Program-made: the position numbers and the translations under genes
From: Aphrocallistes beatrix
Lineage: Eukaryota > Porifera > Hexactinellida > Sceptrulophora > Aphrocallistidae
DNA length: 64,000 nt
Assembly (NCBI GenBank): GCA_963281255.1
Contig: OY725502.1
Span: 2,728,001-2,792,000, forward strand
Direction of reading: 5' to 3'
In this document: piece after piece, positions 11,039-20,896 of the stretch
Layout: each line of letters opens with the position of its first letter
Numbering within the stretch: position 1 is the first letter of the stretch
Notes under the pieces: model-generated
What the model saw: only the letters and a program-made list of their open reading frames with translations
What the model was told of the DNA's origin: nothing
The model's database searches: none

Positions 11039-11473
11039 CTTTACCAAATCAATGAAGAGACGATGTACTTTGGTGATAGATTCTAAAGGGAAAAAATTAA
11101 TTATTGAATTTATATTGTTTTCATGGTAACTTCATGAGTATTTTATGAATAGTTTTCAAATGAACTTCACTAATTGTAGTCCTATCTCCATGTTAGATCG
11201 AATAAAGTAATTGTAAATAATTACGTGACAGACTGTATGAGGTGGCACAGTTTGAAAATTTTTTACCTTGTGGGAGTGTATACAAGTTGAAAGATTAGAA
11301 AGTGAGTAATTCGAATATGGAGAATTCGAATTTGAAGTTAAATTAAGCGTATCTCCTTACCAATTAAATACCTTGACTCGCTAAATAAATCAGTATTATA
11401 ACTATTTGCATGGAGAATTATGGAGTGTACGAATACTTTTGTTCAGGCAGTGTATATATAGTATATACATATA

Positions 11474-11724
11474 CAAGCGCGCTTCGCTTGCTTGCGCTGC
11501 GAGGCTGGCAGACACTTTGTGTCCAGCAGAGGCGCGCTGCGTGCGCCTGGAATCACATTGATTAATTATAAGGGAGATAACATCCCTAAATACGCCTGTA
11601 CAATTCCATGATGAGTCGACATTTTCGTCTGAACTCAGAACTTGGTTGAGCCATAGCCAAAAGACTTCCCCATGCCAAAAATCAGCTTTCTGCGCCTTTC
11701 AGTTTCTCAATCAATTCGTTACAT
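11474..11724 (-). mobile_element. Helitron-like element copy H3, internally deleted
   Basis: The GC-rich end is followed by the block TAAATACGCCTGTAC, then a jump straight to AATTCCATGATGAGTCG at about 11605. The deletion of about 290 bp removes the first CRE/AP-1 cluster. The copy ends at CAATTCGTTAC and joins copy H4 through a short TATATAGTATAT bridge without a TCCTTACT terminus, giving a head-to-tail pair. Confidence 0.85.
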
Positions 11725-11736
11725 ATATAGTATATA

Positions 11737-12288
11737 CAAGCGCGCTTCGCTTGCTTGCGCTGCGCGGCTGGCGGACACTTTGTGTCCGCCAGAGGCTCCC
11801 TTCGGTCGCCTAGGGTCACATTGATTAATTAAAAGGGAGATGACATCTCGAAATAAGTCTGTATACAGTTATAATCGATATTCCTCGAAAAATCGCCAAA
11901 AATTTGTCAATTTTTAAAATTTTTGATGCTTAATGATGACGTCATAACAGGGTGATGAGTTATCATTTTTTGATGATAGTTGTGCCATATGTGAGATGTA
12001 TTAATATACATAATCTATTAGAATTTCAGCCTTCTATCTCCTATAATGGCTGAGTTATGCTCGAATAACTGTATTGCTTAACTTTTAAAAATGTGACAAT
12101 GACGCCATAATTCCATGATGAGTCGACATTTTCGTCTGAGCTCAGAACTTACTGGAGCCATAGCCAAAATACTCCCACATGCCAAAAATCAGCTTTCTGT
12201 GACTGGCAGTTTCTTCAATCAATTCGTTACAGATATATATATATAAATAAATAAATAAATATACATTAATCGAGTTTTAATAGTAGGA
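11737..12288 (-). mobile_element. Helitron-like element copy H4, full length
   Basis: This is a complete antisense copy, from CAAGCGCGCTTCG to the inverted TCCTACTATTAAAACTCGA terminus at 12288. It has a (TA)n/(TAAA)n tract at 12232-12263. Copies H2, H3 and H4 lie in the same orientation in series. Confidence 0.88.
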
Positions 12289-12302
12289 TATATATATATA
12301 TA

Positions 12303-12601
12303 CACTAACCGGACAAAAGTATTCGTACACTATATATTCATCCCCATACAAATAGTACTAAATTGATCTTTTCATGAAGGGAAAAGTTTTCAATCTAAGA
12401 GCTATTAAGAGTCTGATTTTAGGTTCGAAATCTTAACACTCGAATTAGTAATAGTTGAAGATTTCTATCAAATTGCTCAACCCAATGAGTAAAATTATCA
12501 ACCTGTCGCACAAGGGGTAGTACATCACCATCATGTATAGTGATGAAAAGGGACATACTAGCACAAGGTGGCAGTGATTGATAATTTGAAATAATTGGGA
12601 A
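12303..12601. mobile_element. Tc1-derived MITE fragment
   Basis: It starts CACTAACCGGACAAAAGTAT after a TA tract. Its interior matches the MITE at 13639-14117 (the ...CATGAAG.. and ..TGATGGCA.. blocks) in part. The right end is cut off where Helitron-like fragment H5 begins. Confidence 0.55.
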
Positions 12602-12602
12602 A

Positions 12603-12815
12603 AAATGATGACCCATCACTCTGTTATAACTTCATTATTACGCGTCAAAAATCAAAAAAACTTTGGTGCGATATCGATTATAATAGTAGGACAGACGTAT
12701 TTAGAGATGTTATCTCCTTTTATTTAATCAATGGTGACCACAAGCGCACAAAGGGTGCCTCCGGCGGACACAAAGTGTCCGCATGCCGCGAAGCGTAGGC
12801 AAGCAAAGCGCGCTT
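12603..12815 (+). mobile_element. Helitron-like fragment H5 (3' half)
   Basis: This is the sense-strand 3' part only: the CRE-like cluster, CGATATCGATTATAA, GTAGGACAGACG, then the GC-rich hairpins ending in CGCTTG|T. The next 65 bp (12816-12880) contain a 27-bp tandem duplication (TTATAAAGTGGG...AATGTG). Confidence 0.8.
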
Positions 12816-12880
12816 GTTAAGTTGAAAACTTATAAAGTGGGCAATTTGAATGTGACTTATAAAGTGGGTAATTTGAATGT

Positions 12881-13042
12881 GAAATTTCTAATTATAAAAA
12901 AGGTGACAATGACGTCATAATTCCATGATGAGTGGACATTTTCGTCTGAGCTCAGAACTTAGTGGAGTCATAGCCAAAAGACTCCCACATGCCAAAAATC
13001 AGTTTTCTGTGACCTGCAGTTTCTTCAATCAATTCGTTACAG
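12881..13042 (-). mobile_element. Helitron-like fragment H6 (5' part)
   Basis: An antisense fragment from GAAATTTCTAATTATAAAA to CAATTCGTTACAG. It contains one TGACGTCA (12911-12918). Confidence 0.8.
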
Positions 13043-13120
13043 GCCCCAGGTCCCCACTGGGCGCCTCCGGCGGACACAAATTGTCCGCCAGCCCCGCAGA
13101 GCAAGCAAGCGAAGCGCTTG
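13043..13120 (+). mobile_element. Helitron-like 3' terminal fragment H6b
   Basis: Only the hairpin-rich 3' terminus is present, with a GGCGGACAC stem variant and CGAAGCGCTTG end, fused directly to fragment H6 in the opposite orientation. The join makes a short chimeric repeat. Confidence 0.75.
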
Positions 13121-13638
13121 TCAAGAATGATAATGTCACGAATTGTATGTTACAAGCCCGCTTCGCTTGCTTGCGCTGTGCGGCTGGTGGACATTTTGTG
13201 ACTGCCGGAGGCGCGCCTGGGGTCACCATTGTTTAATTATATAGGAGATAACATCTCGAAATACGGCCGTCCTACTGTTATAATCGAAATCGCACGAAAA
13301 ATCACCAAATTTTCCAATTTGTATATTTTCGATGCTTAATGATGACGTCATAACAGAGTGATGAGTCATCATTTTTTCTTGATAGATATATGTGAGATTA
13401 TTAATATACATATTCTATCAAAATTTCAGCTTTCTATCACCTAAAATGGCTGAGTTATGGTCGAAAAATTTATCATTATAAAAAGGTGACAATGACGCCA
13501 TAATTCCATGATTAGTCGACATTTTCTTCTGAGCTCAGAACTTACTGGAGACATAGCCAAAAGACTCCCGCATGCCAAAAATCAGCTTTCTGCGCCTGGC
13601 AGTTTCTTCAATAATTTCGTGAAAGATATATATATATA

Positions 13639-14117
13639 CACTAAGCGAACAAAAGTATTTCAACACTTGATTCTTTTCCATATAAATAATGCTAAAATGG
13701 GTCTATTCATGAAGAAGGTTACTTCTAAACGGTATGGGATACAGCTAATCGGATTCCAGATTCGAATAATATGCATTCAAATTAGTCCCAGGTTAATTTT
13801 TCGAATTAATCATTTATTCCTAACTTTTTGTAATTATCAATCAGTTCCACTTTATGCCAGATATGCACCCATTTTGACCACTATGCATGATGGCAATGAA
13901 TTACCTATAGTGGCTCAGGCTGATAAGATTGTTCATTGAGTTGAGTAATTTATTAGTTATGTTCAACTATGACTAATTCGAATGTGTAGATTTCGAATCT
14001 GAAATCATATTTTTAGTATTTCTTTGAAATTGAACGTATTGTTCTTCATGAAAAAATCCGATTTTGCAATATTTTTATGCGAAAGAATCGTGTTGAAATA
14101 CTTTTGTCCGCTTAGTG
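13639..14117. mobile_element. Tc1-type MITE (479 bp) in the TA tract of H7
   Basis: The TIRs CACTAAGCGAACAAAAGTAT and its inverse are flanked by TA on both sides. The open frame crossing it (13508-13939) is not coding. Related degenerate copies are at 12303-12601 and about 57950-58380. Confidence 0.85.
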
Positions 14118-14123
14118 TATATA

Positions 14124-14486
14124 CAGGGTGTTTCAGCGATTGTTTCACGATAATAATTTGAAATTACTAGGTAAATATTTTACTAATCATCTTCCCCTTT
14201 TACGATGTTGTTTAGCACCTTCCGACATTTGTGTGACAGCAAAATGGACCAGCTAGATGACAAACAAAAGGAGATCAAGATGGTGGAATTCTACCATAAA
14301 AATCAGTCCTATTCAAGACTACCCCACATTTCTAAGGTTTCCCCGCTCAAAATGACTTAATCGGAAATGAGTTATTCCACTTTGAGGATGTTTTAAAATA
14401 ATTTACTTTTATTCCAACTGTTTGCTTCATTGTTTTTCATATATGTCAAACAATTTACTTTTGTGTGTAATCAATGAAACACCCTG
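14124..14486 (+). mobile_element. Tc1-type deletion derivative (363 bp) with CAGGGTGTTTCA ends
   Basis: TA-flanked, with TIRs CAGGGTGTTTCA...TGAAACACCCTG. Inside, an ATG at about 14243 starts a short frame (MDQLDDKQKEIKMVEFYHKN) that looks like the helix-turn-helix start of a Tc1 transposase. It is therefore probably an internally deleted relative of the DD37E element at 15255-16595, which shares the outer TIR sequence. Confidence 0.8.
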
Positions 14487-15254
14487 TATATATATATATA
14501 CATTAATCGAGTTTTATAGTAAAGATTTAGGGCATTCAATAAGTTGTTGTGTTCTGACAATTTTGCTGTTACTCAACTCTATTTATAGACCTCATTTTTG
14601 CGCACTTGATGCTAATTCCCGTTTTACCTATGATAATCAATGTATTTATGTTTTCATATCTAGATAGTTCTAGGAATTATATAAGAGTAAAAGTTTCAGT
14701 CAGATATGTAAGAACCGATGGGATTAATCGAACGGGAACTACTCATTTGAATCCTTTGAGGAAAATTCGGATAGTGTCACTTCTTATGGGTTTTTAACCA
14801 CTTTTACCACTCAATGTGGCAAATAGAAGCCGGGATCTTAAAGAAATTGATATTGCTTCGCTAGGTAAAAAGATAGGTCCCTGAAAGTATCATTGTCTAG
14901 GGATAGCCTACTGTATATAAGGTCTCACAGTAACTTGCGGAATTGGGACTAGGGATGCGATAGAAGATGGTTGAAGTAATACATGAGCTGTCTTCAATCA
15001 TTAATAAAGCACAATAGAGCTTAGGAATGTATTACCAACATATATAAATATGGTGTCAAAGTCCCCATATCCTTTGTAAAAATTTAGATTAGTCACCATA
15101 TGGTTGCGCAATAGGTTATATTTGTGAAAAAATTGCTGATTTTCAGAGGTCGTTTAAGGACACTTCTAAGTGTTTTTATTATAAAGTTTACTGCATAGAG
15201 CTGAGGTGTGAATGGGTTATTAATATAAAAATTTGAGCTAGACATTCCAATGTA

Positions 15255-16595
15255 CAGGGTGTTTCATAAGTCGTGGCCAAAAATTTTTTAATATCAATAG
15301 TTGTTTTTCTAATGGACCATGAGCATTACTATTTCCTATTCTGCTGCTTTACTGCGGTATTACAATCACTCTATTTTCAACCATTATTTCGTTTATATTA
15401 TTTCCTGTTACTTTTTTTTTTGATAATTTGTACTTTTTGTTCATTTTTTCAAAATGAATGTGTCTGACTACGGGTTAGCCATGCGTTCTAAGGCAATCGG
15501 GATGATAGAATCAGGAGTACCTAAAAAAGAGGTAGCCAAGAGGCTTAATGTTGGATATCGTTCGGTTCGAAGATGGTCACAATCCAATAAATCGGGAGTT
15601 TCACTGGAAACCAAGGGGCGGTCTGGACGTCCGCCGATTTTAGACCGTGTGAGCAAAATTGTTATTGCTAAATCTCGGCAAACGACTCCAGTCAACGAGG
15701 AAAATCGCGAAGAAACTGCGAGGAAAAGGCTACACTATTTCTCCAACTACTGTTTATAGGCATTTGAGGACCATATCGGTGCGAGGTCGTACAAACGTCC
15801 AAAAAGGACACGGATTACCGACAGGATCAAAGAAAAACGACTTTCTTTCGCCCTAGCCCATCAGCATTGGACTGTTGATGATTGGAAAAAGGTTTTGTGG
15901 TCGGATGAGTCCCCCTTTGAGTTGTTTGCATCCCCGAATCCACAAAATGACCGCGTTTGGGACAAAACCAGCGAAAGATTAGAGCCTGTCTTCAAAGTGA
16001 AATTTCCAGCGAAGGTCATGGTATGGGGTATGATGTCCCATTCTGCTGTTTCGGAACTGCACATAGTCCCTCAAAAGCAAACTGTAAATTGTGCTTACTA
16101 TCGGGATCATATTTTAAAGAGGACCTGTGTTGATGCAATTCGAAGAAAGCGTAAAACAGGTGGTATTTGTGAGAGGGCTATGCTACAGAACATGTCAAAT
16201 TCTCTGTTCATGCAAGACGGTGCACCAGCTCACACTGCTAATTTGACTCAAGCATGGTGTTCAAAGAACTTTCCAAGATTTTGGAAGAAAGGTGAATGGC
16301 CAGGTAATTCTCCTGACCTAAATCCTATTGAAAATCTATGGGCAATTCTTTCAGATAGGCTAGATGAAATGGGACAAATATGCAGAACTGAAGATCTAAT
16401 TTCAAGACTCAAAATAGCATGGTCCAGTATCGATCCGAAAATGTTGAACAATTTAGTTGAAGGAATGCCTAAGCGAATTGCGCAGGTTATAGAGAGTAAT
16501 GGTGATTATATTCATAAATAATACAATCTATTCGTGCACAATTTTCGTTTATTTTCTTTGATTTTGGTAGTGGCCACGACTTATGAAACACCCTG
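15255..16595 (+). mobile_element. Tc1/mariner DD37E transposon (1,341 bp)
   Basis: Flanked by TA, with TIRs CAGGGTGTTTCATAAGTCGT...ACGACTTATGAAACACCCTG. It is inserted in the left arm of fold-back element D1: the arm sequence CATTCCAATGTA|TAATTCCATT is continuous across it and matches ATGGAATTACATTGGAATG in the other arm. Two shorter elements with the same TIR start (14124-14486 and 32087-32354) look like its deletion derivatives. Confidence 0.93.
15454..16521 (+). pseudogene. DD37E transposase with two compensating frameshifts
   Basis: The N-terminal helix-turn-helix is clear (GVPKKEVAKRLNVGYRSVRR), followed by GRSGRPPILDRVSKIVIAKS. Around 15700 the frame shifts (+1 frame: RKIAKKLRGKGYTISPTTVY), and at about 15775 it returns to the first frame. 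From there it runs unbroken to 16521 through WSDESPFELF, MQDGAPAHT and WPGNSPDLNPIENLW. There are 37 residues between the second Asp and the Glu, placing it in the DD37E group. Only the short out-of-frame segment spoils a ~355-codon gene, so inactivation looks recent. Confidence 0.88.
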
Positions 16596-17529
16596 TAATT
16601 CCATTCGATAGCCAATAGACTGTTTCCTATTAAGTGATAATATTATTTCAACGTCTAAATTCAATGGTTTACAAGTTATTAGACAATTTATCATATTGGC
16701 CACATTTGGTCATTTGTCGAATATCTCGTAAACCATTGAATTTAGACGTCGAAATAATATTATCACTTAATATGAAATAATCTATTGGCTATCAAATGGA
16801 ATTACATTGGAATGTCTAGCTATCGCGGTTTTCAAGATATAACCCTAACTGACCAAAACATATTTCCATAGCAATACTGGAATGTATCAACATTCCATGA
16901 AAATATTTCAAATTTTTCGTATTAATAAATCCCATTCACGCCTCAGTTCTATGCGGAAAACTTTATAATAAAAACACTTAGATTAAACGACCTCTGAAAA
17001 TCAGCAAATTTGTCACAAATATAACCTATTGCGCAACCATGGTGACTAATCTAAATTTTAGCAACGGATATGTATTTGACACCATATTTATATATGCTGG
17101 TAATACATTCCTAAGCTCTATTGTGCTTTGTAAATGATTTAAGGCAGCTCATGTATTAGTTCAACCATATTCTACCGCATCCCTAGTCTAGTTACTGTGA
17201 GGCCTTATGTATAGTAGGCTATGGTATAGTTTATTTTCTATGTAGAATTCATTGCGATAATTTATTTTGCTGCAGGATCGATGATAACAGCGATATTGAT
17301 GAACAAAATAGCAAAATCTATTTATATTAAGTGCCCAAAACAGAGGTCTATATATATGGAGTTTGGTAACCGCAAAATTTTCAAGAGCTGAACAAACATA
17401 TATACGAATCAGGAGGCAAGGCTTCAATGATTTCAATGGATTAAATGGATATAGCTTATCTCTAATACATTTAGATATACAGTCATTCCTGGAACTTATT
17501 GAATACCTTAAGTATATAGTATAAACAAG

Positions 17530-17555
17530 CATTAATCGAGTTTTAATAGTAAGGA
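17530..17555 (-). repeat. Solo Helitron-like 5' terminus in inverted orientation
   Basis: The inverse of TCCTTACTATTAAAACTCGA abuts the body of copy H8, although H8 runs the other way. The same arrangement occurs at 55721-55746 before copy H14. Confidence 0.75.
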
Positions 17556-18066
17556 GATACTATATATCTGTAACGAATTGATTGAAGAAACTGCCGACCG
17601 CAGAAAGCTGATTTTTAGTATGTGGTAGTCTTTTGGCAATGGCTCCACTATGTTCTGACCTCAGAGGAAAATGTCAACTCATCATCGAATTATGACGTCA
17701 TTGTCACCTTTTTTATAATCAGAAATTTCAGTTTTTCGACTATAACTCAGCCATTTTAGATGATAAAGGCTGAAATTATAATAGAATGTGTATATTAATA
17801 TATCTCACATATAATACAACTAGCATAAATAAATGATGACTCATCACTTAGTTATGACGTCATCATTACCCTTAAAAATTTTAAAAATTGACTTATTTGG
17901 TGATTTTTCGTGCGATATCGATTATAACAGTAGGACAGGACAGACGTATTTAGAGATGTTAACTCCTATATAACTAAATAAAGGTGACCACCGGCGCCCA
18001 AAGGGCTCCTCCGGCGGACACTTTGTGTCCGCCAGCCGGGCAGGGCAAGCAAGCGAATCGCGCTTG
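17556..18066 (+). mobile_element. Helitron-like element copy H8
   Basis: A sense copy from GATACTATATATCTGTAACG to the terminal GCGCTTG|T. It carries TGACGTCA at 17693-17700 and 17855-17862, with the inverse of TGAGTCA near 17837. Confidence 0.85.
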
Positions 18067-18102
18067 TATACTATAAACATTTAAGGATTTTTATATAATT
18101 AT

Positions 18103-18344
18103 ATATCTCACAAATTGATTGAAGAAACTGCCAGGCACAGTGAGATTCTTTTGGACATGTGCGATTCTTTTGGCTATAGCTCCACTAAGTTTTGACCTCA
18201 GACGAAAATGTCAACTCATCATGGAATCATGACGTCATTGTCACCTTTTTATTAATCAGAAATTTCAGTTTTTCGACTATAACTCAGCCATTTTAGATGA
18301 TAAAGGCTGAAATTATATTAGAATGTGTATATTAATATATCTCA
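18103..18344 (+). mobile_element. Helitron-like fragment H9
   Basis: The 5' half of a sense copy, truncated at ATATATCTCAC where fold-back family D sequence begins. It contains one TGACGTCA near 18230. Confidence 0.78.
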
Positions 18345-19042
18345 CCATAGCCTACTCTAATAATACCTCACAGTAGACTGAAAATTATGGACTAGGGATG
18401 AAGTAGTAGCCGAATGGATTAATACACGATTAACCTTAAATCGTTAACCATGCAGAATAGGCAGTAACAATGTATTACCAGCATATATAAATATGGTATC
18501 AAAGTACATATATCCGTTGGAAAAATTTCGATTAGTCATCATATCATTGCGCAACAGGTCATTCTAAGAACAACTTTAGCTATTTTAAGCTGTTTTAACC
18601 CTATTTCTAAATGGTATTAAGGTGTAATTTTTGTGTAGAACCAAGATTAGTACGAGTTGACTTGAAAAATTTGGAATTTTCAATGGAATGTTGTTACATT
18701 CCAGCGTTGCTATGGTAAAGCATTTTGGTCAGTTTGGTCCATTTCGCTCAAACTGTAGTAACTAGATCTTCAAATTTGATCGTGATGGACTACTTACTAT
18801 TAGGTGATAATACAACTTGATAATACAACTTAACTTCTAAATTCAACGTGTTTTGAGTAATGGGTTGATTTTAAGAATGTGACCAAAACACTAAATTGTC
18901 GCTTAACTCTAGTCTGTGAATTTAGAAGTTTAAATTGTATTATTACCTAATACGAAGTAGCCAATTGCCTATGAAATACGATCAAATTTGAAGACCTAGT
19001 TCTTACAGTTTGCAGATATGGCTCAAACTGATCTAAATGCTT
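18345..19042. mobile_element. Fold-back family D copy D2
   Basis: It starts CATAGCCTACTCTAATAATA like the other D copies. Its inner palindrome spans about 18720-19042 with a centre near 18880; matching blocks are CAAATTTGATCG / CGATCAAATTTG. A LINE is joined to its right arm at about 19043. Confidence 0.65.
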
Positions 19043-20490
19043 TAGGTTCCCTCTCCACTGGTCATTTTCCTTCTCCCTGGAAGCGCGCCATCATCTTGCC
19101 CAAACTTAAAAGACCAAATCTTGATCCCATCTTCTCTAACTATCGTCCACTTAGCAATCTTTCTTTCATTTCTAAGATCACTGAGAGGGCCGCTTCCATC
19201 CAGGTCGTGAATCATCTTACATTACATCATCTCTTCCCCGGGACGCAGTCTGCCTATCGTAAACACCACAGTACGGAGACTGCACTCCTGAAGGTCACAA
19301 ACGACATCCTCCTCAGCATGAATCGCCAACACGTATCTCTTCTGGTTCTTCTTGATCTTAGTTCAGCCTTCGACACCGTCGACCATACCATCTTACTCCA
19401 CCGTCTCCAGTCTCATTTCGGCATTTGCGGCTCTTCTCTATCTTGGTTTGAATCTTACCTCTCTGGTAGGACTCAATTCGTCTCGATTAAGGGTTCTAAT
19501 TCCTCCAATATCCCGGTCCAACACGGAGTTCCTCAGGGTTCTTGTCTTGGTCCGCTTCTCTTTAGCCTCTATACTAGTCCTCTATTCGACCTCATTAGGT
19601 CCCACCTCCCCGACATGCACTGCTATGCCGACGATACTCAGGTCTATCTTTCTTTTAAACCCGGTTCCATCTCTTCTGAAGAATCTGCTTTCTCCGCCAT
19701 CCAATCTTGCATCTCCGCGATCCGTTCCTGGCTCCTCACCAACAAGTTGCTTATCAATGACACCAAGACTGAGTTCCTTATAATAGGGACTCGTCAACAA
19801 CTATCTAAGGTTCAAACTGATAGCATCTCTGTTGGTGAGTCGAGAATCTCTTCTTCCAAAGAAGTACGGAATCTTGGAACTTGGCTCGACAATACCCTCT
19901 CAATGTCTACTCAGGTCAGCAAAGTTGCCTCCTCCTGCTTCTATTACATCTATAACATCCGGCGTATTAGAAAGTATCTCTCTAGGGAAGTCTGTGAAAC
20001 TCTTGTCAATTCTCTTATCACATCTCGTCTTGATTATTGTAACAGTCTCTTGTATGGTTGCCCCTCATCCCTCTTAGCTCGACTTCAGCGAGTCCAGAAC
20101 AGTGCAGCCAGGCTTATCTACAATGTCTCTCGTACCTTTTCGTCATCTCCTCTTCTTATTAACCTCCACTGGCTGCCTGTTAAACATCGTATCCTCTTCA
20201 AAATCCTCCTCATAACTTACAAAGCCATCCATTCTCTTGCTCCGGACTATATCATCCAGCTCATACAGGTTAAGTCATCCTATCGTACACTACGATCATC
20301 CAACGCCATCCTCCTTGAGCATCCTACTATCAAATCTTCCAAAACTCTGGGTGATCGTGCATTCACTTTAGCTGCGCCTGTTGAGTGGAATCTTCTGCCT
20401 CCGAGCATTCGGAATGCCCCCTCACTTCTTCTCTTCAAAAAACTCTTGAAAACTCATCTTTTCCGTATCGCGCACGACACATCCACTTAA
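19018..20490 (+). CDS. LINE reverse transcriptase ORF2, 5'-truncated (L2/CR1-like)
   Basis: This open frame of 490 codons encodes a non-LTR reverse transcriptase. Recognisable blocks in order are SNYRPLSNLSFISKITER, LLVLLDLSSAFDTVDHTIL, VPQGSCLGPLLFSLY, the catalytic HCYADDTQVYLSF, and the C-terminal LINLHWLPVKHRILFKILL. The endonuclease half of ORF2 is missing. The first nine or so codons (MAQTDLNAL) derive from the adjoining fold-back element, so the apparent ATG is not the LINE start. The reading frame is otherwise uninterrupted. Base composition is clearly more GC-rich than the surroundings, consistent with a fairly young copy. L2/CR1 clade placement rests on the HCYADDTQ block and the tail type. 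Confidence 0.9.
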   Translation: MAQTDLNALGSLSTGHFPSPWKRAIILPKLKRPNLDPIFSNYRPLSNLSFISKITERAASIQVVNHLTLHHLFPGTQSAYRKHHSTETALLKVTNDILLSMNRQHVSLLVLLDLSSAFDTVDHTILLHRLQSHFGICGSSLSWFESYLSGRTQFVSIKGSNSSNIPVQHGVPQGSCLGPLLFSLYTSPLFDLIRSHLPDMHCYADDTQVYLSFKPGSISSEESAFSAIQSCISAIRSWLLTNKLLINDTKTEFLIIGTRQQLSKVQTDSISVGESRISSSKEVRNLGTWLDNTLSMSTQVSKVASSCFYYIYNIRRIRKYLSREVCETLVNSLITSRLDYCNSLLYGCPSSLLARLQRVQNSAARLIYNVSRTFSSSPLLINLHWLPVKHRILFKILLITYKAIHSLAPDYIIQLIQVKSSYRTLRSSNAILLEHPTIKSSKTLGDRAFTLAAPVEWNLLPPSIRNAPSLLLFKKLLKTHLFRIAHDTST

Positions 20491-20896
20491 ATTAATTTCA
20501 ATGCGTATACATACCTTACAAGCATACATACACATACATTCGCATACATACACATACATACATACATACATACATACATACATACATACATACATACATA
20601 CATACATACATACATACATACATACATACATACATACATACATACATACATACATACATACATACATACATACATACATACATACATACATACATACATA
20701 CATACATACATACATACATACATACATACATACATACATACATACATACATACATACATACATACATACATACATACATACATACATACATACATACATA
20801 ACACACACCTACTTTTATTGAATTGTACAGCGCACTTGAACATATTAATATGGAATCTGCGCTATATGAATGTATATTATTATTATTATTATTATA
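19043..20896 (+). mobile_element. L2/CR1-type LINE, 5'-truncated
   Basis: It consists of truncated ORF2, then a 3' UTR containing a long (CATA)n tract. The conserved end GCGCTATATGAATGTA and a (TTA)n tail follow at about 20875-20896. The tail and 5' truncation are typical of target-primed reverse transcription. Confidence 0.85.
20540..20799. repeat. (CATA)n microsatellite in the LINE 3' UTR
   Basis: About 260 bp of almost uninterrupted CATA/TATG tetranucleotide repeat. It creates artefactual long frames on both strands. A shorter (TATG)n with CCGT units is at 25925-25970. Confidence 0.97.

Larger units (their letters stand above)
9444..11452 (+). mobile_element. Tc1-like transposon with ~290 bp inverted repeats
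   Basis: The element is flanked by TA at 9442-9443 and 11453-11454. The ends CACTTCCTGAACAAAAG and CTTTTGTTCAGGCAGTG are inverted copies, and homology between the arms continues to the block AGTCTGTCACGTAATTA at about 9709 and 11215. It carries one transposase gene (9973-11038), disrupted by a hAT MITE. It inserted into the TA tract of the Helitron-like copy H2. Confidence 0.92.
13153..14521 (-). mobile_element. Helitron-like element copy H7, TA tract invaded twice
   Basis: This is a full antisense copy from CAAGCCCGCTTCG to the inverted TCTTTACTATAAAACTCGA terminus at about 14521. Its TA tract (from 13626) is interrupted by two separate TA-flanked MITEs (13639-14117 and 14124-14486). TGACGTCA is at 13343-13350. 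Confidence 0.82.
14522..17529. mobile_element. Large fold-back (palindromic) element D1, split by a Tc1
   Basis: The left part (14522-15254 plus 16598-16690) and the right part (about 16700-17525) are inverted copies. Matching landmarks include CATTCAATAAGTT / AACTTATTGAAT, TAGCCTACTGTATATAAGG / CCTTATGTATAGTAGGCTA, and the near-perfect inner arms around 16600-16690 and 16715-16805. Without the 1.34 kb Tc1 at 15255 it is about 1.66 kb. The left arm carries about 230 bp not found in the right. No coding sequence. Related sequence is at 18345-19042 and 59800-60165. Confidence 0.75.

Noticed and set aside
12925..13236. 103-aa frame (and its - strand partner 13029-13229)
   Set aside because: Both read through the GC-rich hairpin ends of Helitron-like fragments; similar spurious frames recur in other copies (4799, 56022, 60504, 62881).
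13508..13939. 143-aa frame on the + strand
   Set aside because: It crosses from Helitron-like copy H7 through its TA tract into a Tc1-type MITE, so it is a chance fusion of repeats.
19018..19043. ATG at 19018 as a true LINE ORF start
   Set aside because: The first codons lie in the arm of fold-back element D2 (its inverse is at about 18720); the LINE part starts after them.
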